64,000 nt of DNA, taken from assembly GCF_002080435.1 (NCBI RefSeq), contig NZ_CP020540.1, positions 1 through 64,000 on the forward strand, in the 5' to 3' direction. Origin of the DNA: Sphingobium herbicidovorans. GTDB lineage: Bacteria > Pseudomonadota > Alphaproteobacteria > Sphingomonadales > Sphingomonadaceae. The notes beneath the pieces were generated by a model. It ran no database searches and was not told the origin of the DNA. It saw only the letters and a program-made list of their open reading frames with translations. This document shows, piece after piece, positions 1-8,354 of the stretch. Every line of letters starts with the position of its first letter. Position 1 is the stretch's first letter. The position numbers and the translations under genes were made by a program.

Positions 1-560
1 CTGACAACCAACACCACGTCGCGGAGCGTCGCGTCGTCCGGCAAATTCCAATAACGCTTGGCGATGTCCGGCGCGGGCACATTGGGGCTGCGCCCTTCGT
101 CGATCTCGGCAAGATAATGGGTGTAGCTGATCACCGCCTCTTCTTCGAAATAGCCGACAACGCGGTGAGCCGTCTTGGCGCTCACCAGATAGAGGGCGAA
201 GAAGAACAGATAGAAGACCCACTGCACGCCCATGATCACCGCGCGCTCGAACCAGGTGGGCTTGGAAATTTCGATGAAGGTCATGAGGTGCATGCGCTCA
301 TTTTCCGCTTCGTCCATGAGCGTCTTTATCCAGCCCCTGTCATCGCAGATGCGCCGCAGGCAGGCGAGATGGGTGATGGTCGCCCCGACCATGCCGGGGA
401 CAGCGGCCACCGTTTCCAGTACCACGGCGCGATGGCCGTAGCGTGCAGCGAAGAAGGTGTCCGCGCACCAACGCAACATCTTCGTGAAGCCAAAGGCGAC
501 CCGGTCCGACAGCCCTTTGGGCTTGTGATGGACGCCAAGATCGATGAACGGTGCGGTCAT
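1..560 (-). CDS. aox: Alternative oxidase (AOX), 3' end beyond window
   Basis: A membrane-bound di-iron ubiquinol oxidase that passes electrons from quinol to oxygen without pumping protons. The 186 visible residues start at the ATG at 560. They contain the AOX signatures LET (ETVAAVPG), NERMHL and the glutamate-rich EEEAV stretch, which supply iron ligands, and a hydrophobic segment around VFYLFFFALYLV. The last signature (RADEAHH-like) would lie off the left edge, so the C-terminus is missing. The gene diverges from the FixL/FixJ pair at 683-2815, which suggests that pair controls it. The family assignment is firm; the regulation is inferred. Confidence 0.93.
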   Translation of the reverse strand, partial: MTAPFIDLGVHHKPKGLSDRVAFGFTKMLRWCADTFFAARYGHRAVVLETVAAVPGMVGATITHLACLRRICDDRGWIKTLMDEAENERMHLMTFIEISKPTWFERAVIMGVQWVFYLFFFALYLVSAKTAHRVVGYFEEEAVISYTHYLAEIDEGRSPNVPAPDIAKRYWNLPDDATLRDVVLVV

Positions 561-682
561 GAAACTATCTCCAGATGGGAGCCTGTTCGCTATGACGCTC
601 ATCTATGCTGCGGGGCGTCGGGGAGAAATTCGGATGTTGTCCCTACCGCAAGTCCCCTAAGGGCTTTACCGGAGGTGGGAGA
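561..682. promoter_or_regulatory. Divergent promoter region aox / fixLJ
   Basis: A 122-base gap between the start codons of the oxidase (minus) and the kinase (plus), so it must hold both promoters. A strong Shine-Dalgarno GGAGGT at 671-676 sets the kinase start at 683. I saw no clear FNR/FixK palindrome (TTGAT-N4-ATCAA). A short CCCTAAGGG palindrome lies near 654-662. Confidence 0.5.
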
Positions 683-2214
683 ATGCGCCGATCCGATGAG
701 GAGAATGTGAACAAAGCGGCATTGTCATTTCGGCACATGAACCTGCCCGCGCCGCCAATTCTGGTGACGCTGGCGCTTGCCGCCATCGCTGTGGCGATTG
801 GCGCGGGGGTGCGAATCGCCTTCGCCGCAGAGCTTGGCCAGCGCGCCACCTATATCTTCTTCGTTCCGGCGGTAGTGGTGGCGAGCGCCTTGTCAGGACT
901 GCGAGGCGGGATCGTCGCCTGCATAGCGGGAGCCGCATCAGGGCTACTTTGCGATAGGGCGATCGGTCCTCTGGAAGTTGGAAGCCTCATCGCGGCGGCG
1001 GCGTTCGTGATTATCGGCCTTGCCGTGGCGCTTGGCGGCGAGTGGTTCCAGCGGGCGCGGGCAGAGGCGGAACGTGGCACGGAGGCGCTGGCGCGGCGGG
1101 AGGCGCATCTCCGTTCGCTGCTCGACACCGTGCCGGACGCCATCATCGTGATCGACGAGGGGGGTTAATACGGGACTTCAGCCCGGCAGCGGAGCGGATG
1201 TTCGGTTGGAGCATGGAGGAGGTGCGCGGAAGCAATGTCAGCATGTTGATGCCCGATCCATATCGATCGGCGCATGATGACTATCTGACCCGCTATTACA
1301 AAACGGGCGAGAAGCGGATCATCGGCAAGGGCCGGGTGGTGGTGGGTCAGCGCAAGGACGGATCGACCTTTCCCCTGGAACTGGCCGTCGGAGAGATGCG
1401 CGTGGGCGGCCAACGGCATTTCACCGGCTTCATCCGCGATCTTACTGAACGGCAGCAGGCTGAGGCCCGGCTTCAGGAATTGCAGAACGAACTGGTTCAT
1501 GTGTCCCGGCTGACCGCGCTTGGTGAAATGGCGTCTGCGCTTGCGCATGAGTTGAACCAGCCTCTATCGGCGATTGCCAATTACCTCAAAGGCAGCCGCA
1601 TGCTTCTGACGCGTGAAGAGGTGCCGCTGGGCCGCGTGGGTGAAGCGCTGGAACGGGCAGGGGCGGAAGCGCTGCGGGCGGGCGACATCATTCGCCGCCT
1701 GCGTGACTTTGTCGCCCGCGGGGAAACTGAGCGGTCGGTCGAAAGCCTGCCCAAGATGGTCGAGGAAGCCAGTGCCCTGGCCTTGGTGGGCGCCAAGGAA
1801 CATGGCATCCGGGTGCAGTATGACTTCAGTCCCGAGATTGATCTGGTTCTGGCGGACAAGGTCCAGATCCAGCAGGTGGTGCTGAACCTCATCCGCAACG
1901 CCGTCGACGCAATGACCGATGTCGCGCTGCCCCGTCGCGAATTGCTGATCGGGATTGAGCCCACAGCCGATAATATGGCGCAGGTTACCGTGGAGGACAC
2001 AGGCCTTGGGATCGATCCCGAAGTTGCTGATCGCCTGTTTCAACCGTTCATCACGACCAAGCGAACCGGCATGGGCGTGGGCCTTTCTATTTCGCGCACC
2101 ATTGTCGAGGCGCATGGCGGGCGGATCTGGGCGGAACTGCGGGAGGGCGGCGGCGCGTTGTTTTGCGTCACCCTGCCACGCGTGAGTGAGGAGGATCTGA
2201 ATGACGGTGAGTGA
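683..2214 (+). pseudogene. fixL: FixL-like PAS histidine kinase, frameshifted in a G run
   Basis: Oxygen- or redox-type sensor kinase. The first frame (683-1168) encodes four hydrophobic segments and the start of a PAS domain ([16 protein letters not shown]), then stops at 1166. The second frame resumes at 1162 with [16 protein letters not shown], and both match FixL. Adding one G to the run at 1159-1164 restores about 510 residues: PAS, then HisKA (HELNQPL), then HATPase ([16 protein letters not shown]). The histidine that binds heme in rhizobial FixL (context HIIGIGR) is arginine here (RIIGKGR), so heme sensing is doubtful. It overlaps fixJ by 14 bases. The break may be real or a homopolymer error. 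Confidence 0.85.
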
Positions 2215-2815
2215 AGCGATCGTTTACGTCATCGACGATGATGACGGGGCGCGTCATTCGCTGGAGTTCCTGCTCGACTGCGCGGGAATACGGGTGCGCT
2301 CCTTTGCTTCCGCCGACGCCTTCCTCGCCTCGTCCCCGCCGCTGTCAGGCGCCTGCATCGTCACGGACGTCCGGATGCCCGGCCGCAACGGCATTGAACT
2401 GGTGGAGGAGCTGAGGCGGCGTGGTGCAAATGTGCCGGTCATCGTCATCACCGGCCATGCCGATGTGCCGCTCGCCGTACAGGCAATGCATGCAGGGGTG
2501 GCTGACTTCATCGAGAAGCCATTCGATGATGAGGTGATGCTGTCGTCGATCCGCAAGGCGCTTATCCGGCAGGCCGGGGACGATCAGGCGCAGGCGGAGA
2601 AGCAGTCGATAAATGACCGGATCGCCAGCCTCAGCCCGCGCGAGCTGGAGGTGATGGAAGGACTGGTTGCGGGACACGCCAACAAGGCGATCGCCTTTGA
2701 CTTGGAGATCAGCGCCAGGACGGTCGAGGTTTATCGTGCGAATGTGATGATGAAGATGCAGGTCAAGACCCTTTCGGAACTCGTCCGCATGGTGACGCTG
2801 GCAAGATTGGGCTAA
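2201..2815 (+). CDS. fixJ: FixJ-family response regulator
   Basis: A 204-residue two-component response regulator. The N-terminal receiver has the acidic pocket IDDDDGAR, the phosphoacceptor aspartate in TDVRMPG, and [14 protein letters not shown] followed by the invariant lysine in IEKPF, a FixJ-type signature. The C-terminal LuxR/GerE helix-turn-helix begins at [11 protein letters not shown]. Its start overlaps the end of the upstream kinase by 14 bases, implying translational coupling. The cognate kinase is FixL-like and the divergent gene is an alternative oxidase, so it probably activates respiratory genes at low oxygen or under redox change. The family is clear; targets are inferred. 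Confidence 0.93.
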   Translation: MTVSEAIVYVIDDDDGARHSLEFLLDCAGIRVRSFASADAFLASSPPLSGACIVTDVRMPGRNGIELVEELRRRGANVPVIVITGHADVPLAVQAMHAGVADFIEKPFDDEVMLSSIRKALIRQAGDDQAQAEKQSINDRIASLSPRELEVMEGLVAGHANKAIAFDLEISARTVEVYRANVMMKMQVKTLSELVRMVTLARLG

Positions 2816-2994
2816 AAAGTTGAGTCGCTCGAAAGGAAATAGAGACGGAAAGGCGATGGCGTCCGAACGGCATCATCCTGCTTGTCCCTGACCAGACATT
2901 CTCCTAGCGTCCACACTTTTCCGTTCAAGCAGTCTTGCGCTTCCTCCGAAAGCCGAAGTACGAGCGCCTTATCGTGCTGACCAAGCCTGGGACT

Positions 2995-3388
2995 TGTACG
3001 AACCCGCTGACGCGGGATGGGCACCCGGATTTGAAGTCCCGCTGATGATCTGAGAACAGCACTACAGTTGAGCACTGCTCGGGGTGGGCAGAGCATCGCG
3101 ACTCCTTTCAACCAAGGAGCCGAACGATGAGCAGCTATCTTTCCCAAGTTCCCGCCAACTCGCTACGCCAGCGCATGATCGACGACATGAACATGCGTCG
3201 ATATTCGCGGGAGACACAGCGCAACTATGTTCGCGATGTCGCGCGGTTCGCAACCTATCTGGGGCGGCCGCCAGACACCGCGACAGCCGAAGACCTGCGG
3301 CAGTTCCAGATCGATCAGCGGGCTTCGGGCATGGGCGTGCCGACCATGAACAGCATCGTCGCGGCGCTGCGCTTCTTTTTCACGCATA
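2995..3388 (+). repeat. IS91-type left-end repeat, copy A (truncated)
   Basis: This 394-base block matches 57432-57825 except for one mismatch (T at 3247 versus G at 57684). It carries the element's left end, including a small hairpin CCCGC-TGAC-GCGGG, and the first ~87 codons of the tyrosine recombinase. Homology stops abruptly inside that gene, so the rest of the element, including its transposase, is absent. The block is fused to relaxase coding sequence. Confidence 0.93.
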
Positions 3389-4539
3389 TCCGCCAGCGCA
3401 CGACGCTGCTGCGAACGGTTGCGTCACTGGCCAATGGCGGAAGAGCGAGCCATGCCCTTCGCCTGCTGGGGAATAACGTCATCGAGTCGCAGAATCCGGC
3501 GAAAGATACCGCCGATCGCTGGCTTGGCCTTTCGCCCCAAGATCGGGAGCGTACGGCCGTGTTCGCGTCGGGTAGAGACGCCCGGGCAGCGATCAACATG
3601 CGCATCCAGGAGGGCCTTGTTGCTGAAGGATCGCTGCGTGGCGAGGCGATCGAGGTCATGGTCTATGAGCGGGTCAATCTCACCCGGGAGGAGCTTCGCT
3701 ATGCGAAGAGCTACCGCGAGGGTCAGACACTGGAGGTCACGCGCGGCGGGATGCGGGATATAGGCCTGAACGCGGGACGCTATGACGTCACCAAGGTCCA
3801 TGCCAATGGCAAGATCGACCTTCGTAAGGGCGGCCAGCGCGTCCTTTTCGATCCGCGAAAGCTCTCCCCACAGGAGACACGTGATCGCCTTCAGCTTTCC
3901 GAAAAGAAGATTGTTCAGATTCGCGAGGGCGATCGCGTCCGCTGGACCGCAAATGACAAACCGCGTGATCTCCATAACGCCGCCATCGCGACGGTGGTCG
4001 CCGTGGACCAGAATGCGGTCACTGTCGAAACGGCTTCGCGGCAGCGGCTGACCCTGGGCCTTTCCGATCCGATGCTGTCGCGCTTGGACCTGGCCTACAG
4101 CCTCAACATGCACATGGCGCAGGGCATCACCACCGACAAAGCCATCACCGTGATGGCTAGCTATGAAATGAACCTCTCCAATCAGCGCTTGTTCAATGTA
4201 GGCGTCACCCGCGTGCGCGACGAGCTGACCATGATCGTGGATGACAAGGCCAAGCTGGAGCGTCAGCTCGCCAGCAATCGCGGCAACAAGACGTCGGCGC
4301 TGGAAACCACAGGGCGGCTCAATATCGACAATATGGCGGAAGGTGGACGTGGGCGATCACGTCGGGGCCAGGATCTTGGCCTTCCTGACGGTTTCAAAGC
4401 AGGAGCGAGCGATCACGCGGAATATCCGACGGTTGCAGGCAAGGGCGGGCCGCGCAGCGATGAGCAGGGGCGTATCGCAAGGGATCGCGCTGAGAATCTC
4501 GCAGTGCTTCCCGAGCGAAGCCTGGGTCTCGATCTTTGA
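3127..4539 (+). pseudogene. Chimeric ORF: IS91 recombinase N-terminus fused to TraA relaxase remnant
   Basis: This 470-residue open frame is a product of DNA rearrangement. Residues 1 to about 87 are the core-binding domain of the tyrosine recombinase encoded intact at 57564-58478. From about residue 88 (IRQRTTLLRTVA) the protein becomes the C-terminal helicase part of a Ti-plasmid-type TraA/TrwC relaxase, including FASGRDARAAIN and the RecD-like NMHMAQGITTDKAITVM and VGVTRVRDELTMIVDD. The N-terminal relaxase domain and Walker A are missing, so mobilisation activity is not expected. The junction happens to be in frame. It marks a former conjugative plasmid or integrative element at this site. 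Confidence 0.85.
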
Positions 4540-4698
4540 CGAGGAGCCGCGTCACGAATTTCCGACCTTTCCGTGGGCGCGCTCAAGTAGCCGGAGCAGA
4601 CCGGGGAAACTGGAATGACGCCTCCCAGGTCAGAGCACTGCTTGGAACGCAGACTACCGCGTTGCGTTCGCCTGTATCCACCGTCATAGGCTGCGCCC

Positions 4699-4872
4699 AT
4701 GGACGAGAATACCACTGACATGATTTTGCGAGTGATAGAACGCGCGCCACAATGGGTCCGGCATGAGCTGGAGGCCAAGGACCCCAGCGCACGCAAGCGC
4801 GCCGAAGAAACCCTGGCGGCAATGATTGCTGATGCGCTCGCGAATGGAGCTGGCGCGCAGCCTTTGGATTGA
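4699..4872 (+). CDS. Small conserved protein downstream of traA (DUF6771-like)
   Basis: A 57-residue ORF starting MDENTTDMILRVIERAP and ending with TGA at 4870-4872. It looks like a compact helical protein with many acidic and alanine residues (RKRAEETLAAMIADAL). From memory, similar small proteins (possibly DUF6771) sit after traA on sphingomonad plasmids, which fits the relaxase remnant just upstream. Function is unknown. The assignment to that family is tentative; that it is coding is likely. Confidence 0.6.
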   Translation: MDENTTDMILRVIERAPQWVRHELEAKDPSARKRAEETLAAMIADALANGAGAQPLD

Positions 4873-5020
4873 GTCCGGCCGATCTGATAAGTCTCGCCTT
4901 CACGGGATTTACCGCTCGCCAAAAAAAGTCGCGCCGAACGGCTGTTCTTCTTCGCCATCATCGGTGGGCTCGGGAACGATGCGTCTCCGCTGCTATCGTA
5001 TCGACTGCCTGCTCGCCTTC

Positions 5021-5055
5021 TCCTCTGGCATATGCCAATGTCATATGCCAGAGGA
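5021..5055. promoter_or_regulatory. Perfect palindrome, likely VapBC operator
   Basis: The 14-base arms TCCTCTGGCATATG (5021-5034) and CATATGCCAGAGGA (5042-5055) are exact inverted repeats separated by seven bases. The right arm includes the GAGGAG ribosome-binding site of vapB, whose ATG is at 5062. Antitoxins of this AbrB-fold class typically repress their own operon by binding such palindromes, so bound complex would block both transcription and translation. The sequence symmetry is seen directly; its role is inferred. Confidence 0.75.
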
Positions 5056-5061
5056 GTCCCG

Positions 5062-5294
5062 ATGAACGCTGGACGTCACGTCAAACTGTTCAAAAATGGT
5101 CGCAGTCAGGCCGTCCGTATCCCGCGCGAGTTCGAGTTGCCGGGGGAAGATGCCATTATGCGCAAGGAAGGCGGCCGGCTCATCATGAACCCGCGCCTGC
5201 CCTGTCGCTGGCCGACTATCTGGCTACCCTCGATGACATCGAGGACGATTTTGGTCCGATCGACGATCTTGCCGCGGATGCCGTGGAATTCTGA
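5062..5294 (+). pseudogene. vapB: VapB-type AbrB antitoxin, frameshifted
   Basis: The start MNAGRHVKLFKNGRSQAVRI is the DNA-binding AbrB/MazE fold of VapB antitoxins. After GGRLIMNP the frame changes: the expected toxin-binding tail (PALSLADYLATLDDIEDDF, ending at 5294) lies in another frame. One base is missing near 5186-5188, where ATCATGAACCC replaces an expected ATCATCGAACCC. As written, the ribosome would continue to 5385 and make an antitoxin with a wrong C-terminus. The DNA-binding half is intact, so autorepression could survive while toxin neutralisation may not. A sequencing error is possible. Confidence 0.8.
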
Positions 5295-5296
5295 TC

Positions 5297-5704
5297 ATGT
5301 ACCTTCTCGACACCACCATTCTCTCGGATCTGGTCCGGCATCCACAGGGTGTAATCGGCGGGCATATCGCGCAGGGGACTACTGAGACCATTGTCACGAG
5401 CATCATTGTCGCTAGCGAACTGCGGTTCGGGGCGGAGCGCAGGGGATCAGAGCGGTTGACGGCGCAGTTGGAAGGGATTCTCAAACGTCTGCCTGTGCTG
5501 CCGCTGGAGGACGATGCGGATCGCCACTATGGGGTTCTTCGTGCGGAGCTGGAACGTCAAGGCAAACCGATCGGCGGAAATGATATGTTCATTGCCGCTC
5601 ATGCCCTGGCACGCGACGCTACGCTCGTGACCGACGATGGCCGGGAGTTTGAGCGGATGCCGGGATTGCGCGTCGAGAACTGGCTTCGCTTGCCCGACGT
5701 GTAG
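5297..5704 (+). CDS. vapC: VapC-type PIN-domain ribonuclease toxin
   Basis: A 135-residue PIN-domain endoribonuclease, the toxin of a type II module. It begins MYLLDTTILSDLVR with the first catalytic aspartate, then has ASELRFGAERRG with the conserved glutamate, and later GGNDMFIAAHAL and LVTDDGREFERMPGL with the remaining acidic residues. It starts two bases after the expected vapB stop. The toxin looks intact although the antitoxin is frameshifted, an unstable combination unless another antitoxin acts or the frameshift is an error. Confidence 0.92.
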   Translation: MYLLDTTILSDLVRHPQGVIGGHIAQGTTETIVTSIIVASELRFGAERRGSERLTAQLEGILKRLPVLPLEDDADRHYGVLRAELERQGKPIGGNDMFIAAHALARDATLVTDDGREFERMPGLRVENWLRLPDV

Positions 5705-6517
5705 CCGCCAGGGCGCGGTTTGGTTGGAGCGCTCGAATGTGAGCCAGTACCGCAGTCCCGGAATAGCAAACTTTGGGACCTAACCGACCGGCAGCTTCGG
5801 AGCGCCTCGCAGCAAATTCCGGACGCTAAACGAGTCATTTCCTCACGCGAATAGATCATCGCGATGTACGATGAGCGCTTCTTCCGTATGTGGCAGTTCT
5901 ATTTGGCAGGAGCGATCGTTGCCTTCCGCCATGATGCCCATATGAATTTCCAGATTCAGCTCAGCCGTCGTCGCGAGGCGTTGCCGTTGACAAGGAACTA
6001 TAGAGGCTGAGGTAGAACGGGCGCTAACCGGGAGGTCAAGCCATCCGCAGTCATTCGGCAAGGGCAGTTTTGGAGGCTCAGCTCAAATAGCTGACTTTCC
6101 GCACCTGGGCGACGAAAATTAGCCCATTAACGGCCCGACTTCGGTATCGGTAACGCGCCGTAGGCGGATTGGCTTCAACGAGCCAAGCCGAGAAACGGCT
6201 TTCAGCTTCGCGCGGCTTTATGGCGGAAGAAGATCGGCATGAATTGATGCCGATGAGGCATTGGTCGCGCGAACTTCATCAAAGCCACTGTTTATCTCAA
6301 TAGGCCTGAGCCTGCCGGGAAGTGGACGGTTGATTGCCGGAAAGCTGGGCACTATCATGCGCCGGCGGACCGGGCCCCTCTGGCGCGCTGATTTTCAAGG
6401 CGCGTGATGTCGGACCGCATCGGGAAATCCGGTGCGAATGCGGCTTGGTCTCATCCCTTCCTCTCTTCGCAGCGGCTTTTCCGGTCAACCTTGCCGTTGA
6501 AAAGAGGAGCATCTCCC
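5705..6517. other. Long spacer with gene relic and palindrome
   Basis: About 800 bases between vapC and terC with no intact gene. It holds the cyclopropane synthase tail at 5864-6010 and an 8-base inverted repeat at 6233-6254 (ATCGGCAT, six bases, ATGCCGAT). The last ~200 bases must contain the terC promoter and leader. A manganese riboswitch is common upstream of terC-like genes elsewhere, but I could not identify its conserved core here. Confidence 0.5.
5864..6010 (+). pseudogene. C-terminal relic of cyclopropane-fatty-acyl-phospholipid synthase
   Basis: The frame from ATG 5864 to TGA 6010 encodes 48 residues that read like the end of CFA/MycA-type synthases (MYDERFFRMWQFYLAG, then AFRHDAHMNFQIQLSRRR and ALPLTRNY). 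An in-frame TAG lies just upstream at 5852, and the S-adenosylmethionine-binding core is absent. It is therefore the surviving tail of a deleted gene rather than a functional protein. The match is by family recognition only. Confidence 0.7.
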
Positions 6518-7504
6518 ATGGAATTTTTCTCCGCTGACTGGCTTGGAACCCATGCTTGGTTCTGGATGGCATTCCTTGCCATCGTGGTGGCGCTGACTGC
6601 GTTCGACTTGGGCTTTCTTCACAAGGAGAACAAGGCAATCGGGATCGGTGAGAGCCTGAAACTCTCCGTCTTTTACATCAGCATCGCCTGCGCTTTCGGC
6701 GCGTGGGTATGGTGGGCCCGCGGGGCCGACCTCGGCATGCAATATTTCACCGGATTTTTTATCGAGAAGGCGCTGTCGATCGATAATGTCTTCGTCATCA
6801 GCCTGATCTTTTCCTATTTCGCCATACCGGCCAAATATCAGTATCGCGCGCTGCTCTGGGGCATATTGGGCGTGATCGTGCTGCGCGGGCTGATGATTGC
6901 GGGCGGGGCGGCACTGTTACACGAAGCCTATTGGGTGATTTACCTTTTTGCCGCCTTCCTGATCCTGACCGGCATCAAGATGATGGTCGGCGCCGACAAG
7001 CCGGTGGATTTGGCGAAGAATCCAATCATCGGCTTTATCTCCCGTCACTTGCGGGTGGCACCTGAACAGCATGGCGAGCATTTCCTGGCGCATGTGCCAG
7101 ATCCGAAAACCGGCCGCATCAGAGTTGCCGCGACGCCGCTGCTTTGCGCGCTTATCGTCATCAACTTCGCGGACCTGGTGTTCGCGTTGGACAGCGTGCC
7201 GGCGATCTTTGCAATCACCACCGACACCTTCATCGTCTACACCTCTAACGTGATGGCCATATTGGGGCTGCGCGCTCTGTATTTCGCGCTCGCGGCCATG
7301 GTGCACCGCTTCCATTACCTCAAATATGCGCTGGCAGCGATCCTGGTGTTCATCGGCAGCAAGATTTTCGCGGCGGATTTCCTGCTGGACGGCGGCAAAT
7401 TCCCGCCGGCGCTGAGCCTGGGAGTCAGTTTCGCGCTGATCGCCATCGGAGTGGGATGGTCGCTATGGGTGACCAGAAGGGAGAAGCAGCGGCTGGCGCC
7501 CTGA
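6518..7504 (+). CDS. TerC/Alx family integral membrane protein
   Basis: A 328-residue polytopic inner-membrane protein of the TerC family, linked in other bacteria to tellurite resistance and to manganese export that protects metalloproteins. The start ATG at 6518 follows AGAGGAG at 6503-6509. It has about nine hydrophobic helices. Family signatures with acidic membrane residues are present twice: FIEKALSIDNVFVISLIF and INFADLVFALDSVPAIFAI. It stands alone between a gene relic and a cytochrome cluster. The substrate here is unproven; Mn2+ is the best guess from family knowledge. Confidence 0.92.
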   Translation: MEFFSADWLGTHAWFWMAFLAIVVALTAFDLGFLHKENKAIGIGESLKLSVFYISIACAFGAWVWWARGADLGMQYFTGFFIEKALSIDNVFVISLIFSYFAIPAKYQYRALLWGILGVIVLRGLMIAGGAALLHEAYWVIYLFAAFLILTGIKMMVGADKPVDLAKNPIIGFISRHLRVAPEQHGEHFLAHVPDPKTGRIRVAATPLLCALIVINFADLVFALDSVPAIFAITTDTFIVYTSNVMAILGLRALYFALAAMVHRFHYLKYALAAILVFIGSKIFAADFLLDGGKFPPALSLGVSFALIAIGVGWSLWVTRREKQRLAP

Positions 7505-7682
7505 TGTGCCGGGCGGCGCCCCGATGCTTCCGGGCGGTGGAACGGCAGGGGCCGCCGTTAATTGAACCAGTGGGATATTCAGCGTAGGTGACTCTGGCCG
7601 AGGGCGCGTGGGGACTGCGGGCGCGCGGCGTTGGCCAGTGCGTCCGCTGGTTCAAACAAGAAAGGGCTGCGGCGGTCGTGGC

Positions 7683-8354
7683 ATGATACGGGCACTTCGC
7701 GCATGGGCACGCAAACACACGGAACGGAGCCGCTATTCGCCCGTCGGCATCGCCTTTCACTGGGTGATGGCGCTTCTGGTCCTATTCCAGCTTGGTTGGG
7801 GCTACTACGCAAGCTGGTTGGGGGTGGGGGGAGAGAAGCTCCGCGCCTATGAGGTGCACAGCATGGTCGGTTTGCCGATCCTTGTGCTGGCGATCGCGCG
7901 GCTCGGCTGGCGCGTAATGATACCCGGACCGATCAATGACGCCGATCGCCAAGGATTGCAGACGCAGGTCGCCTATGTGATGCATTACCTGTTCTATCTG
8001 ACCTTTTTCGGCCTACCGCTGAGCGGCTGGGCCATGTGGTCGGCCATCGCAGAGCCGGGGCCGCTCTATTTGGCGGGCGTCATTCCCTGGCCGCAGCTGC
8101 CGTTCGATCAGCTGCCGTTAACGACACAGTGGCGGATCATGGACGTGGCGGAGGATGTTCATCTGGCGCTGGTCGCGATGTTGCTGGTGATCATTCCGTT
8201 ACATGTGGCTGCGGCGCTAAAGCATCATTTCTGGGATCGGCATGATGTACTGCGCGGAATGCTGCCGGAGATACCGGACGCGGAGGATCCCCGGGGAGAG
8301 ACGACGCATAAGCCGCGAGAGCCGAAGATTCAGCCGGCGAAAGCGCCTGGCTGA
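7683..8354 (+). CDS. Cytochrome b561-family membrane protein
   Basis: A 223-residue diheme di-histidine cytochrome b of the bacterial b561 (YodB/CybB) type, moving electrons between quinol and periplasmic acceptors. Four hydrophobic helices are visible, with heme-ligand candidates in GIAFHWVMALL, YEVHSMVGLP, VMHYLFYL and DVHLALVAMLL. The tail is charged and cytoplasmic. It opens a respiratory cluster with c-type cytochromes and a terminal oxidase. Its 3' end overlaps the convergent diheme cytochrome gene by 164 bases. Confidence 0.88.
   Translation: MIRALRAWARKHTERSRYSPVGIAFHWVMALLVLFQLGWGYYASWLGVGGEKLRAYEVHSMVGLPILVLAIARLGWRVMIPGPINDADRQGLQTQVAYVMHYLFYLTFFGLPLSGWAMWSAIAEPGPLYLAGVIPWPQLPFDQLPLTTQWRIMDVAEDVHLALVAMLLVIIPLHVAAALKHHFWDRHDVLRGMLPEIPDAEDPRGETTHKPREPKIQPAKAPG

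Noticed and set aside
561..682. FNR/FixK box between aox and fixL
   Set aside because: A TTG-N9-CAA near 638 has the wrong spacing for an FNR-type palindrome.
1159..1165. Programmed -1 frameshift in fixL
   Set aside because: The run GGGGGGT does not follow the usual X XXY YYZ slippery pattern with a downstream structure I can see; an indel is simpler.
5843..6061. 72-residue minus-strand frame
   Set aside because: It is antisense to the cyclopropane synthase relic at 5864-6010, which is the recognisable sequence.
6300..6517. Manganese (yybP-ykoY) riboswitch before terC
   Set aside because: Expected by family knowledge, but I could not find its conserved core in this leader.
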